This document shows, in pieces, positions 1 to 31,240 of a stretch of 64,000 bases of DNA (the stretch's first letter is position 1; each line of letters opens with the position of its first letter). A program made the position numbers and the translations under genes. The stretch lies in contig QLIY01000642.1 of assembly GCA_003260075.1 (NCBI GenBank), positions 20,052 to 84,051 on the forward strand, given 5' to 3'. This stretch comes from Phallusia mammillata. Taxonomy: Eukaryota > Chordata > Ascidiacea > Phlebobranchia > Ascidiidae. A model generated the notes under the pieces. It made no database searches, was not told where the DNA came from, and saw nothing but the letters and a program-made list of their open reading frames with translations.

Positions 1-443
1 GGCGCTATATTGCGCTTCATATAGCACCTATATCAAAAACAACACAGACAATAATAAACGTAAACCGCTTTCACATCCTTGTTCGCTGAAATAAGGGACA
101 AACCAAGCAGTCGGTTTGAATATTAGCGTAATGAGCCATTTGTCCCCTTGCTCAAATAACCCAAGCAAGACAATTTCGTCCACTTTAAGAACTTGTAAGG
201 CTATAGGTACTATAGACACCGAATTCCGGACATTGGAAGTGTATTTAAAAATTGTTTCCGGACCAATTTTACGCCCGAATTCCGGACATGTCCGGGAAAT
301 TTCGGACATCTGGAAACCCTAAGCTAGAGTTCTTTGTATGTGCGTTGTGGATATCAGGTTTTTCAAAATGACGTAAATATACAATACGTCATTAAGTATA
401 TTGTATTTAAATAACTCAGCTTAAGTAAATCAATTGAATAGGC

Positions 444-1251
444 CAGTGGTTCCCAACCTTTTTTTGTCGCGACCCAAATACTTCCCAAAATTTCGTTGTG
501 TGGTTTCTCGCGACCCATAGACACACATTCTTACTATTTGGGTTGTATTTCTGTTTGCAAATCAGGAATGCTTTTCGAAAATTACTGCGCCAGTTTGAAA
601 AATCAAACAATATTCGATTTTTTCGACCAACTTAGAGCTGGTTCAAAGCATTATGAGCCAGACAACGCTTAACAGTGATCTCACACAAACATTATGACGT
701 CACAAACGGAATTAACCACTATCAAGGCAAATTGTCATGAAATTGTTATTGGGCAACAGTTTACAGTGTAAACTTTACACCAGGGGTGGGCAACCTTTTT
801 TACTGTGGGGCCAAATACAATTGCCAAAATTTGATCGCGGGCCGCACTTGTGTATAACACAAGGTGATTTTACTTCGTCGCATACCAAAAATGCCTTGCT
901 ACAAGTAAAATTTGCATTTGATTCTAGCAGCATATTGTCAGGTCGCAGAAAAATAGCACTGGACGCACTAATCTGCTCAAAAAAATATAATAATTATATA
1001 TTTCAAAAAAATAATATAATAATATAATAATTTTCCAAACGGCTCTGCGGGCCGCACAACTTTAATCAAAGGGCCGCATGTGGCCCGCGGGCCGCAGGTT
1101 GCCCACCCCTGCTTTACACCCTTGGGAAATAATAAAATAACGCTACGAAACAAAGTTAAAAAGATGCTTTTATTGTCACAAAAACAGGCGACCCAACAGA
1201 ATTTTCAGGCGACCCAACTTTGGGTCGCGACCCATAGGTTGGGAAACGCTG
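444..1251. mobile_element. hAT-type non-autonomous element (outer of a nested pair)
   Basis: The left end starts CAGTGGTTCCCAACC and the right end is its imperfect inverse (GGTTGGGAAACGCTG). Flanking 8-mers are gaataggc and gagtaggc, a hAT-length target duplication with one change. The interior near both ends carries GTCGCGACCC. It has no transposase frame and contains a second hAT element at 781-1111. Confidence 0.85.
781..1111. mobile_element. hAT-type element inserted inside another hAT element
   Basis: Terminal inverted repeats CAGGGGTGGGCAACC and GGTTGCCCACCCCTG are perfect over 15 bases, and the flanking 8-mers are both ctttacac. The 331-bp body contains GCGGGCCGCA motifs near each end and no coding potential. 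Insertion is younger than the host element. Confidence 0.93.
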
Positions 1252-1259
1252 GAGTAGGC

Positions 1260-1690
1260 CAACAAGTATCGGTACTCACGGGACACGGTGGCTTTTATGT
1301 GGACGAAAAGATCAAGGGGGAAAATAGTCAATTAAATCAGGAAAATGAGTACACATCCACTCAGGATGACTTCATATTCGAAAAGATATTTGCGGCACAC
1401 ACTCAATTCCGTGCATTACAAAAAAGGGTTAAGTCAAAATTAAATATAGCTTTTCCTCAGTAAGCACAGGATTATCACGGTTGTGACTTCAATGCAATAT
1501 AAATGTTAAGCTTATATAGCTCCAATACAAATGTTAACAAATACGATTGATTGTTCTGATGTGCTAAGCACGCCCACAACACAACGGTGTTCTACTTCTC
1601 CTATGTAAGAAAACGAGACCGTCAGAACTTTCGATTGGAATGTCTTGAAAAAATACTGCGTAATTCGGAAGTAGAATGTCTGTCGCCAAG

Positions 1691-1789
<99 letters not shown>

Positions 1790-2150
1790 TATAAGCTTTA
1801 ACACATTTTGCATCACAAATTTTTTTCGGAAGTAGTTATTCTAGAAAGCATATTGTATTTCCTAAATGAATTTAGATAGCCTATTCTTGGCCACAATCGA
1901 ATGCAAGTTACAGCCTAGAATTCTTTGTAATCACGTGAGCTTCAGTCTCCTCACACTCCTGCGCCCTGCCTAATGATGCTTCGCAATGGTGACGATGATG
2001 AGCACTGAGGAGCCTGCAGTCTTCTGTATACGTGTGTTTAAAACTACAATTAAATTTAATGCATTTACGTTTTGCTGCATTGTTTTGAACAAAATCGTTG
2101 GCATTGCAGCATAACACTGAAAAATGGCCTGATTCAATTTTATTAATAAA
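1260..2150. other. Upstream region of the CSPG4-like gene
   Basis: No gene was recognised. It contains the C run 1691-1788 and AT-rich sequence up to the start codon; promoter elements are not distinguishable by eye. Confidence 0.4.
1691..1788. repeat. 98-base C run
   Basis: Pure C between unique sequences upstream of the CSPG4-like gene. No duplicated flanks were noticed here. Confidence 0.9.
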
Positions 2151-20895
<18,745 letters not shown>

Positions 20896-22917
20896 CTGTG
20901 TAGTAGACTTATGTGCCTGTTTTAATGTGTGTGTTGGTGTGGTGCTTTTTATAATCCTATACACTTCAATTAGGATTTGATCTCCGTGTGTTGCTATGCA
21001 CTGGTTGCTCATTCAGTATTTTTTACGACTTTTTTATTTTTGTGGGTAGTGTTCCATGACGCCCGTCGATCAAAAGCTTTGCATATTCGACAATCGGTTC
21101 CTGTCGTTTCGCTTTGCCGTACATTTACATGTGCCTTACCTTGAAAAAGCTTTATTCATATAAATTTCGTGCAGATCAATTTCTTATGTTTGTGGTGCTG
21201 GTAAGAGAATCCTGCCTATCATGTTTTGGTATTTATTTTTACTACTTGTGAGTGTTTCAGGGGCCTTGTTTCCTACTAAAAGCAATTAGAAGATTATATG
21301 TAACTAATTTTGTCGTTTGTTAATGTGCTTTTTTTGCCAGTCCTGCCGTGTTTTGCCTGATAGGCCTTATTTAATAGTACTTGTTAGTTTTACCTATTCA
21401 CCTATCAGCATTATTTGTATTTTTTGACACTAAGGTTGCCTATATTTAAATCACCAAGTCGATGATACTTACGCAAGTGCAAGAAAGATTTTGTCAAAAC
21501 AAGCTGGAATCTCGCATTGTAAAGTTAGAAACGTTTTTTTGTGAATTCCTTCTCATTGCAAACGTTGTAAATTTTATTGCATAACAACTAGCATTGGAAT
21601 TTTATTGGTTATTTGCTGCAAAAGTGTCCCCGCGCTCCCCTCATTTTGCATGTGACTGCTGTCGTCAGCGTCTGCATTTTGTGAGAAATAAAATATTTTT
21701 TGTACTTCTTCTGGGTTTCCAATTTGACCCAAACAATGTTTTTGTCGTGCAATGAAACTTTGTATCAGCAGAATTGTAATTGCATATCTGGATGTCTGCA
21801 TACAAAATATTCCAAAACTTTGTGGAAGGTTGAAGAAGTTAACATTGTTCCTGTCAAACATGTAAAGACACAACCCCGTGGTGCCCAGACAATGTATGCA
21901 AACGCATATGTAGACCTTATTTTCGGTTGTTGTCGCAAGTCTGCAGTGTTTTAGTGTGCCTGCCGAAGTTCTCGTCATCCGACATTTTGCAGTGTGCAAA
22001 ACCTTTGCCCAAACATCAGGTTTAGGTTTGAAGTCGTAAATTTTACCACCTGTTGTAAATTGTTTTGCAGACACAAACTCTGTTGCAAGTTTCTGTAAAC
22101 AGTTCGCAATGCCCCAGTTTTAATTTTGGGCCTTTTAACCTAATTTGGAAATTCGCTTTACGTAAATTGTCATCAATATTGGTACCATACCTTTGAACTC
22201 TTTTTTCACTTTATACGGAAAACTTGAAGATTTAAATTAATCTTAGTCGGGCATTTAGTGCGCTTGTCCACGTTTGATATTTCAGCTATTTTAAACATTT
22301 CGCAACAAAGAACGGCAATGGTGCAAAGGCCGATGTTGTGTAGTTATGGTCGGACATGCCCCGAATCAAATCATTAACCCGCGGTGCCAGTTTCTGGTTA
22401 TCCTATGCATGCCACGTACCGTGTATTGACAAGCAAACATCGTCATCTGCGCATTTGCCAAGTATATCGCGCGCTATAATGTGATGTCTCGTCTGCATGT
22501 ACACTGTTTGCTTTCGACTGCATGTATTTGCACCTGTTGTTACGCAAGTAGGATCGAGGTCACAATATCAACAGAAGTGAATGGTATTTGTTTGAATTGC
22601 TTGTAAATGCCCGTTAGTTTGTCCTCACCAGCACCGCGTATTTGTAGAATGTTCTCCAAGTATTGGTAATCTTACTGTTGAGTATTTTTTGTTTATCTCG
22701 ATTTGTACGGGTCCTTTGTACAACTTTTTTTCTTTAAAAGTGTGCGTTTTACAGTGAAATAAATCTGTTATTGTTGGACTAAAACAAGTTTTTGTGTGGT
22801 AAAAAGTGCTTACCGTCTTTATTTTAGCTTTCGGGCAGTTAGTTTGATTGCAAGTTTTAGGAGTTACTTTAGCACAGAAAACCATCAAGAAATATCTTTT
22901 GGAACTGTTGGAAAAAA
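20896..22917. other. 3' UTR of CSPG4-like gene and intergenic region
   Basis: No credible coding exon was seen. AATAAA occurs at 21687-21692 and at 22758-22763 on the plus strand; either could end the CSPG4-like transcript. A 166-codon open frame on the minus strand (21574-22074) shows no recognisable domain and is treated as chance. The MAM gene start codon lies 155 bases after the second AATAAA, so its promoter is probably within the last kilobase here. Confidence 0.5.
21687..21692 (+). terminator. candidate polyadenylation signal, CSPG4-like gene
   Basis: AATAAA about 0.8 kb after the stop codon. It is the first plus-strand hexamer after the gene that I noticed; use is inferred. Confidence 0.4.
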
Positions 22918-22990
22918 ATGCATCCAGGCGGGACCTGGCTTTGGAAATTCGCAGTGGTTGCAGTTTTGGCACGTTTCGTGCAATCTGTCG
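22918..22990 (+). CDS. Multi-MAM gene exon 1: signal peptide
   Basis: The ATG at 22918 opens a leader with [15 protein letters not shown] as hydrophobic core, ending in phase 1 before GTAAGC. The next exon begins directly with the first MAM Cys, which supports this as the true N terminus. Confidence 0.85.
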
Positions 22991-25900
22991 GTAAGCTTAA
23001 AAATAAAATAAATGTTTCCATGATAGTACCTAAACACAATGTATATTTTGCAGATATCACATGCGATTTTGAAGCAGACGATTCTTGTCTGACACCAGAT
23101 CCAAGCAATGTTTTGCAATGGACAAGGTTGAAAGGAACAACGCCATCAGTTGACACTGGGCCGTCGTTTGATCATACACTTGGGACTACAGCAGGTAGGT
23201 TAAACATCCAGATCAATCGATACTTCCCAATAAAACACGAAAATGCTAACTTCGATAAAAATTATTTTCGAAATTTTAGACAAAAAACACAAAATAAACA
23301 ACATAAGTGCAAAAAGCAGGGAGTCGAACCTGCACTGAACTCGAACCTGTTTAAGCGGAATAACTTGTTAAACCCGATCCGTAAACTATATTTCATAAAA
23401 ACCCGATCTGTAAATTATATTTCCTAAAAATCCGATCTGTAAATTTAATTTTTCAAAACCCGATTTGTAAATTATATTTTTTTAAAACCCGATCTGTAAA
23501 TTATATTATTTTTAAAACCCGATCCGGAGTTGAACCCCATATTTTGTATGGTGCTGAACCGAAACCGAACCAGTACAAAATCAGCCTGTTTTTTTTGTGA
23601 TCGCCACCACAAAATATTGATTTGGAAACAACACGCACTGAAGAATACGCGACAAAACATCCATAGGGCGTGTCAAAACTGTTGTAATACATGGTGTCGC
23701 GCAGTGCACAGTCGAAATTCGTCTTGAGGTTACGGTAATGGAGTTTAAGCCGTTTATCTAATTTTAATTGCACACTTTAACACGTCCTTACTAAACGTTC
23801 CGGTTTCAGGCAAATTACTCGGTTTGGATCGCGTAATTTGCCTAAACTGGAACAAAACCCAAACCCGAAAACTTTTTTTTAAACCTGAACAGAAACCCAA
23901 AAGCAATAAATAGTAAACCCAAACCGATCTTGAACTCATACAACAGGCGGTTTGACACACTGACAAAAAGCAACTTAGAAATAGAAAAGAAAACTGGCAG
24001 AGAACATGTACGCAAAACTGGAGAATAACGTTCTCTAAAGCAGTGGTTCCCAACCTTTCTACACTGTGGGACCGGTAAAAATGTAAAAAATCTCCATGGA
24101 CCGGCAACGAAAGATCGTAGTAAATGCAACACATATTTGTAAGCTTTTTGTTCACCAAAGTTGTCGATGCGCAACATAATGCAAGATTTAGTCATAGCCT
24201 ATGTATTTAGGGCGTAAAATTACAACCAAACGGCAATCAAGTCAACTCAAACAACAAAACGCCAATCCATTTACATACAAAATCAATGCTATCTCAAAAG
24301 CGAAGAATAACTTCGTTTTACAAAAAAAAGTTGAATGCTACACACAGTTTATGACAAAAAAATCATAAACGTCACAAAAGCTTTGTTAAACAATTTGCGG
24401 GTATCAACGATGGAGAGCTACCCCAGTTTTACAGCCAGGCGTAAAATAAGTTTTGCAGGTACCAACAACTTTGCAATAGGCCTATCATTCTATATTAAAA
24501 AGTAGCTTGGCATAAAGTGAGATAATTCGCGGACCGGCAAAATATTTACGCGGACCGGCGGTTGGGAACCACTGCTCTAAAGTAGTCTAAACTAAGCCTA
24601 TCGCATAAAACCGATTTCGACTAAAAGCAGCTGTGTCTTCCGCGAACGCTAAATATTGCCCTAATGTCATCTTTTTACCTTTCACATAATAGAATGATAC
24701 GTTTAACTTTTCCTGAAATGTTTAACGCACATTGTAGTCGCGGTGGAAATAAAAATAAGCAAAAGGAGGTTTTACTCAACCTTCTCATCAAACAAATAGC
24801 CTTGTGACGTCACGGATGCGTTTAAAGCGTTGTGTGATTATTGCTTATTGATTTGACAATCAGATGAAGTTTGTTCGGAGTTAACTATACCGAATCCAAG
24901 CGTTTCGGCAATCGTAAACAAAAAAGGAACGTATGTAATACCCTATAGAGGCACAAGGATAAATAGACAGTTGGGCATAAATTTAAGTTGAGGTTATTGC
25001 CTTGTAAACAAGCAACAGTACTGAACTCGTTGATTTTTGCCATATCATTGATTTGCGCCTTTTGTTATCTTGCTTTTTGCTGCAGCCAGTTACAGTTTTT
25101 GTTCGAATCACGTTTACCTCGCGTCGTTATTTCCAGTTTAGTTTAAAAGTTGTTAGACCATTTTGAGATTAACGAAACTTCAGAAATTGTTTTTGTACTG
25201 CAGCTAGCTACTCTTTGGCCTCTCGGTTTGCTAGTATTATGTTAAGCTGATTCTTTTTTTCCTAAAAGCATGTTTTGAGTTACTTTTTTGCAGTTTAAGT
25301 ACTGCTGTGCAGTGTATATTATATAGTGTGCATAGCCTTTTGAATGCTGATGAATTTGTAAGCACCTTTACGCATTTTAACAGGATACTACATGTACACT
25401 GAAGCCTCAGGTGGTACAGGAGTTGCAGTTGGCGCAAAAACCAGACTGCTGACACAATCGAAATCGTTTACATCCACCGAAAGTTGTGCTCGATTTTGGT
25501 ATCATATGTACGGATCTGGAATCGGTAGGACTTTCTGTTTATTACAATTTTGCAAAAAAGACGTACCCAATTAGTTGGTAAACCTAGTTTCTGCCTTTCG
25601 GTCAAAAAAAGGTGTGTGTAACATTTTTGGAAGCGCCATACTGACAACACGAAATCAGTCGAAAAAGAAAACAATCCCTGGGATTATCACACAGACGAAC
25701 TTAATGTTGTTTAGGCGAACTTAATGTGTATGTACGGCAAACTGGAGCAGCTCTTGGCACACCAAGTCGGTCACTTACTGGAAACCAAGGTAACCGATGG
25801 TACTACGATGGTGTTACCGTACCAGCCGGTTCATCGAGTCGATGGGAGGCTGTCTTTGAGGGAGTACTTGGCGTTGATTATAGAAGTGACATAGCTATCG

Positions 25901-27518
25901 ATGATGTCACGATCTCGGATGATCCCTGTGGACCAAAAGGTAACATTTATTTCGACATTGTTTTGAAGTTTTGAATTATTATGCCTAGTTTAAAGGTAAC
26001 AGTGGCTACAGTTTGATGTTAATTTTCGAAAGTAAAAATTTCCTAATTCGCCTTAGTTTAATACTTTAATATAACTCTTCTGACTCGTATTAAAACCAAT
26101 TGAAAAATTTTAGCAAACAAATTTCACCCAAATATTAATGCCATTAATAAAAAGTCTTGTCTTTTTTGTTTAGACGCATGTACCTTTGAAGATGTAAATT
26201 TGTGTTTTTGGTCGCCTGACCCCACCGCCGAATTCAACTGGCAAATTGGCGCCAATGTCGACGGAGGACCAATTATTGACCATACCACCGGGACTGATTC
26301 AGGTATGTATTGGGTATTTTTTTATTTTGGTCGCATAAATGCAGTATAAGGGTTTGATTGGATAGCATGTTTTTGCTGCAAGTGGACGTGGGTTAGAATG
26401 TTGAAAAGTTAAAATGTATTTATATTATATTACCTTATTTTAGGGACTTACATTTATGCTTTACCCGATGGGAGAAACAAAGGAGATATTGCACGGATAA
26501 CGTCAATTTTATTTGATGCTACCTCACCCGACACCAACCTATGCTTCCAGTTCTGGTAAGATGATTCACATCCAACAACACGCACTATTATGCACACAAT
26601 AGGTTTTAGAAAAGAGCAGCATTTTATCTAAAAATCGTAAAAGAAACTACTGTTTTTTACGACGACAAGAAAATCGTTAAACCAACTACCGTGTTTCCTA
26701 TTATTTGTATGTGTAAGGGTGATCCTTGCACAAATTTGGCAAATGTAACATGATCGTGAAGTAGGTACGAGTCCTACCGCAGGCTAGATCTTTCTATCCT
26801 ACGCCTTGCCATGTCGTGAATGCTTGGTGAGTGGTGACCGACTGGTTCGGTAAACCGTCTTCAATGAGCCTGGCGTACGGTGGTTTAACAAGTGAGGTGT
26901 GTATGCTTTTTTTCAAGGTCAGAGTAGGAGACTCAAAACGCACACGTTAACATTTTAGCTGCACTTGTACTTCGTACAATAATTTCACAACACAAAGCCA
27001 AAAAAGCGTGTTGCAGCTGGACAACAGCATTGTTACGAAAGTTACTTGTTAGACCAACTATGACGTCACATAACATGGCCCAGTCCTCACTTGTTAAATA
27101 TGACAAAGAGAATTGACATGCGTTCAACGCAGTGGTTCTCAAACTTTTTCATTATATTTTCAAAACGATCACTTTGCAATTATATCAAGGGCTCGCGGTC
27201 CTTTAGCTGGAATGCGTATTTTAGCAAAACGATAGTTGATTTGCTGAACTTTAGCTAGTGAAGCAAAAATAACCAAAAAAAAACGACATCAAAGACAAGA
27301 CAAAAAAAAACATTACGATTGTGCGCGAACAGTTGCTTTTTGTTAGTTGTCACGCAATAAAGGCTATTGTTTAGCAATGGAGACAGTCGATCTTTAATTT
27401 TCCTTTTATTTACACTTATTCAGTGGCACAAGCTTACGCCAAATACGATTATAGAAGTACTTCAACCTTTTCACGGTCCCCCCCAAAATTGCCTCACGGA
27501 CCCCTAAAGGACCGCGGA

Positions 27519-27595
<77 letters not shown>

Positions 27596-30487
27596 AGTTT
27601 AAGAACCGCTGGTTCAACGCGAAGTATTTAATGTAAAACTAAACGCTTTGTTGTAGGTACTACATCAGCGGTGCAGACATCGGTTCTATTGAAGTTATGG
27701 TTCGTGGAAACGACGATTTGACGAAAAGTTCACGCGTTTGGCGAGTTATCGGGGATCAGGGTGATGCATGGCACAAAGGACAAGTCTCAATTAACAGCTC
27801 CAGTACCAGTTTTCGGGTTTGTTATTCTTTAAATTTTATGTCTGCTAAATATTACATTGTACTGGATGTTCACACAAGAAATATACAGGTTCGGCCACAG
27901 TTAGACCTACCATATTTTCTTTACCAAAAACATTGCCCTTAAAATTGTCAACAGCTACTTCTTTAATACAGTATTTGACTTTTACACACAGTTAAAATCG
28001 TCCAGTTTGCTTAAAGGTAACTTCTGGTAATTGTTGGTAATAACTATCACAAATTAGTCACACTACGTATTTTTGGCTACAAAGTTACTATAAGTTTAAG
28101 CTGGTGACTGTTTTGGAATGCCTTTTAAGTATATCCCTCCAAAAAGTGTACTTGGGCATTTTTACGGTCCTTGTAGGTCTGTAGATCCAGTCGGTTTAAG
28201 TGAAAAGGAAGAAAGAACATAGTTTAGAGATCGTAGATACACAACAATTTTGTTGGGATGCTACAAACGTAATCTGGTTAAGTAAAATTGCCCTTTTTAT
28301 TAGATTGACATTGAGGCTCGAATGTCAGTTGGGGATTTCGGTGTTATGGCCATTGATGATATTACAACATCTGCAGAAAACTGCTCAGGTACGTTACAAC
28401 ACCAAACTAAATGTTCATCTTAAAGAAGCGCTGTTTTTCTTCATTGCACCGTAGACTAAAACGTTTCAGCAAATTTGTCGTAATATACAAACTCCGCTTG
28501 TATTTTTGCTTCATGGAAAATGTACATAAACACAGGCCAGCCGGTTGATGCCATTCTTGAGCGCAGTGGCCCTTACCTTATTTACTCCTACAACTTGCCA
28601 ACACATGCATTTGACCTTCAAAATGCCAACGAGGCTTTCCTTAGCGATACTGATCCCGAAAGATTTTTTATCGTGTCGCCTGGTTTGTCTGGGGCGCCTG
28701 GCTCGGTGTCTTTTGAATCCGAGGCACAACCATTCTACTACTTACGGCACCGAAATTATTTTTTGTACCTGGACCCAAAGGTCACAGATGATCTTTACTT
28801 GGATGACGCAACGTTCTTCCCACGCTCCGACACGTTTTATCCGGTAAGTTGGCCACCATTGTGTGACAGAAGCTTACAAATGTGTGAAAATGTTTGTGTG
28901 AGCATTGTTTAATACTATTTTCTACTGAATGCGTATTTGAAGAATACCAGGGAAAGACAATTGCGTGTTTTAAGTCATATTTCCACAACACCTTTTTTGT
29001 GCTTACTTATTATGATAATTATCAAGTGTATTTTTTTCTTTCAACCCAATTCAATAATATATTCTTATGTTAAGCATGCCTGCAATATGTTTCGTTAGAG
29101 ATAGAAATGCGTTGTGTATTTGTTTCTAAAAAAATTGATTTAGGGTTATACCGTTTACGAGTCCAGCAACTATCCAAATCACTACATACGTCACGACATC
29201 AATTTACAACTAAAAATTGAGCTGGATGACAACACAGATGCTATGCACCAAGATGCAAGTTTCCAACTAACAGAAAGTAAGATCGAAATGTAGAAATATT
29301 GTCAGTCACCTAAAAATATATTTATACATATTTCCAAATACTGAAGTATTGTTTTTTGTTTGAACCGTCATGAAAGTACAGTTTTTCAAAAAAAAATCAT
29401 ATTTTCGTAGACCTGGGTACATTTGACTGTGACTTCGAGTTAAGTATTTGTGGATGGACGAACTTGCGAGAAAGTGATGACGTCGACTGGACACGTCACA
29501 TGGGATCGACTGATTCTGAACATACAGGTCCTGAAGGAGATCACACACATGGAAGTAAGTTATTATACTGTGTAAAAATTAGACAATTTTGTGCAATGAA
29601 AAAACTATATTGAGAAAAAAAAATAAATAAATATGGTTTCAAGTAAAAAACTTTGTGTTTTATTTACTGATACTTGGTTTTAGATGTATGCTTCAACCGC
29701 GAGAATGATATAAACGTGGTGTGGGACGAGTTTTCTGATCCAACATACCACAATCCGCCACATATATGGAACTTCGGACAGTAAGGACGCTAATACCAAT
29801 ACATTGATAACACTGAAAAAAAAACTAAAATACGTTTTTTCTTGTTTTTTTTGTCCATGTTTTAATACTACATTTTTTTGTTTCTCTTTCGGCAAATTTG
29901 TGAATGTTGGACTGAATCAAAAATATTATTCAGTACCGCTACAAACCTTAAACCGAAACGAAATACTTTACGGATCGTTTTTTTGTGGATCTAAATAAAG
30001 TTATTTACAGCCCAAACAGAAACTTTTTGTAATACATCACACAAGCTGAACGAAACAATAATTTGCAGACAAGGTGGTTCGTACTTTAGACAACATTGAA
30101 TACCTAATAATTATGTTTTAAATGGTTTGTAGCAACGGACTGGGTAATTCCAGCTTTCAGTGGTTTTATAAACAGTTTGGATCGAAATAAGGTCCTTTTC
30201 GGCATTATTTGTACATTGTGCCGACGCATTTTTGTACTGACGAACAAATAAGTCGTTGAATAATTATGGGTCCCCTTCCCTGAAGGGGACCCATTTTGAT
30301 TTTACTCGATTTAGTTGTTTTTGTTTTTCTTTTTTTTTCTTCCCTGAAGTTTGTCCACCCCATTTTGCCGTGAAATGTTTGATGGATTTCGATGAAACAT
30401 TCAGAGATGGTAAATGAGGTTATGCAGATGTGCCATCTTCTTCGTTTGACTTGATAACCCCAGTATTTACCCCGCTAGACCCCAAAA

Positions 30488-30556
<69 letters not shown>

Positions 30557-31149
30557 GGTTGCTGCGGACCACAAACAGAAAATTTCTGTAGTGTAATAGT
30601 ATAATAAAGGGGGGTGTTAACAGCCTTATGACGTCAGAAGTGTTAACGAATGTTGCTAATGACACCTCTAGTGGTCAGAATGTTAAACATTGGCCGATTT
30701 GGATAAAATTTTACAGGACTGTTGTTTGGGTCATTGTGGTCTTGGGTCATTGTGGATTTTAAACTTTTGAGTGTAGAACCCTATCAGTTACCCCACTAAC
30801 CCCCTAATGGGTAAAAATTTGAAAACATTGTCGGAATCAAATGAAATTTGGACAGCTTGCAGAGTTTGTCATTTATAGGTGTCGATTGTTGTGTTTAACC
30901 CTGTAGTTCCAATATTTACCCCTCTTGCCCCCTAGTATGGGTGAATTTTTTAAACAATGTCTGAATTGGATGAAATTTGGATAACTTATGGAGTGTGCCA
31001 TTTATAGTTGTTGATTGTTGTGTTCCACCCTGTCAACCCAACATTAACCCCACTAGCCCCCAAAATGGGTCCATTTTTTAAACAATAATGTCGGAATTGA
31101 TTGATTTTTTTTCAGATAGAACACAAAATAAAAACACCCTGAAAAATGT

Positions 31150-31240
<91 letters not shown>

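Noticed and set aside
225-310. Cluster of AATTCCGGACAT-like motifs
   Set aside because: Only two or three partial copies; too little to call a regulatory array or repeat family.
1080-1463. A 127-codon plus-strand frame
   Set aside because: It runs across the right ends of two nested hAT elements, so it is composite non-coding sequence.
1587-1835. Open frames giving poly-proline or poly-glycine proteins over C/G runs (also near 11617, 13974, 20450, 30420, 31053)
   Set aside because: They exist only because a homopolymer has no stop codon; the flanks have no coding features and the runs look artefactual.
21574-22074. A 166-codon minus-strand frame in the region after the CSPG4-like gene
   Set aside because: No signal, domain or codon pattern was recognisable, and it is antisense to likely 3' UTR. 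Chance frame is more likely.
23754-24195. Minus-strand frames of 117-134 codons overlapping a hAT element
   Set aside because: They read through the element's terminal repeat and into unrelated intron DNA and resemble no transposase.
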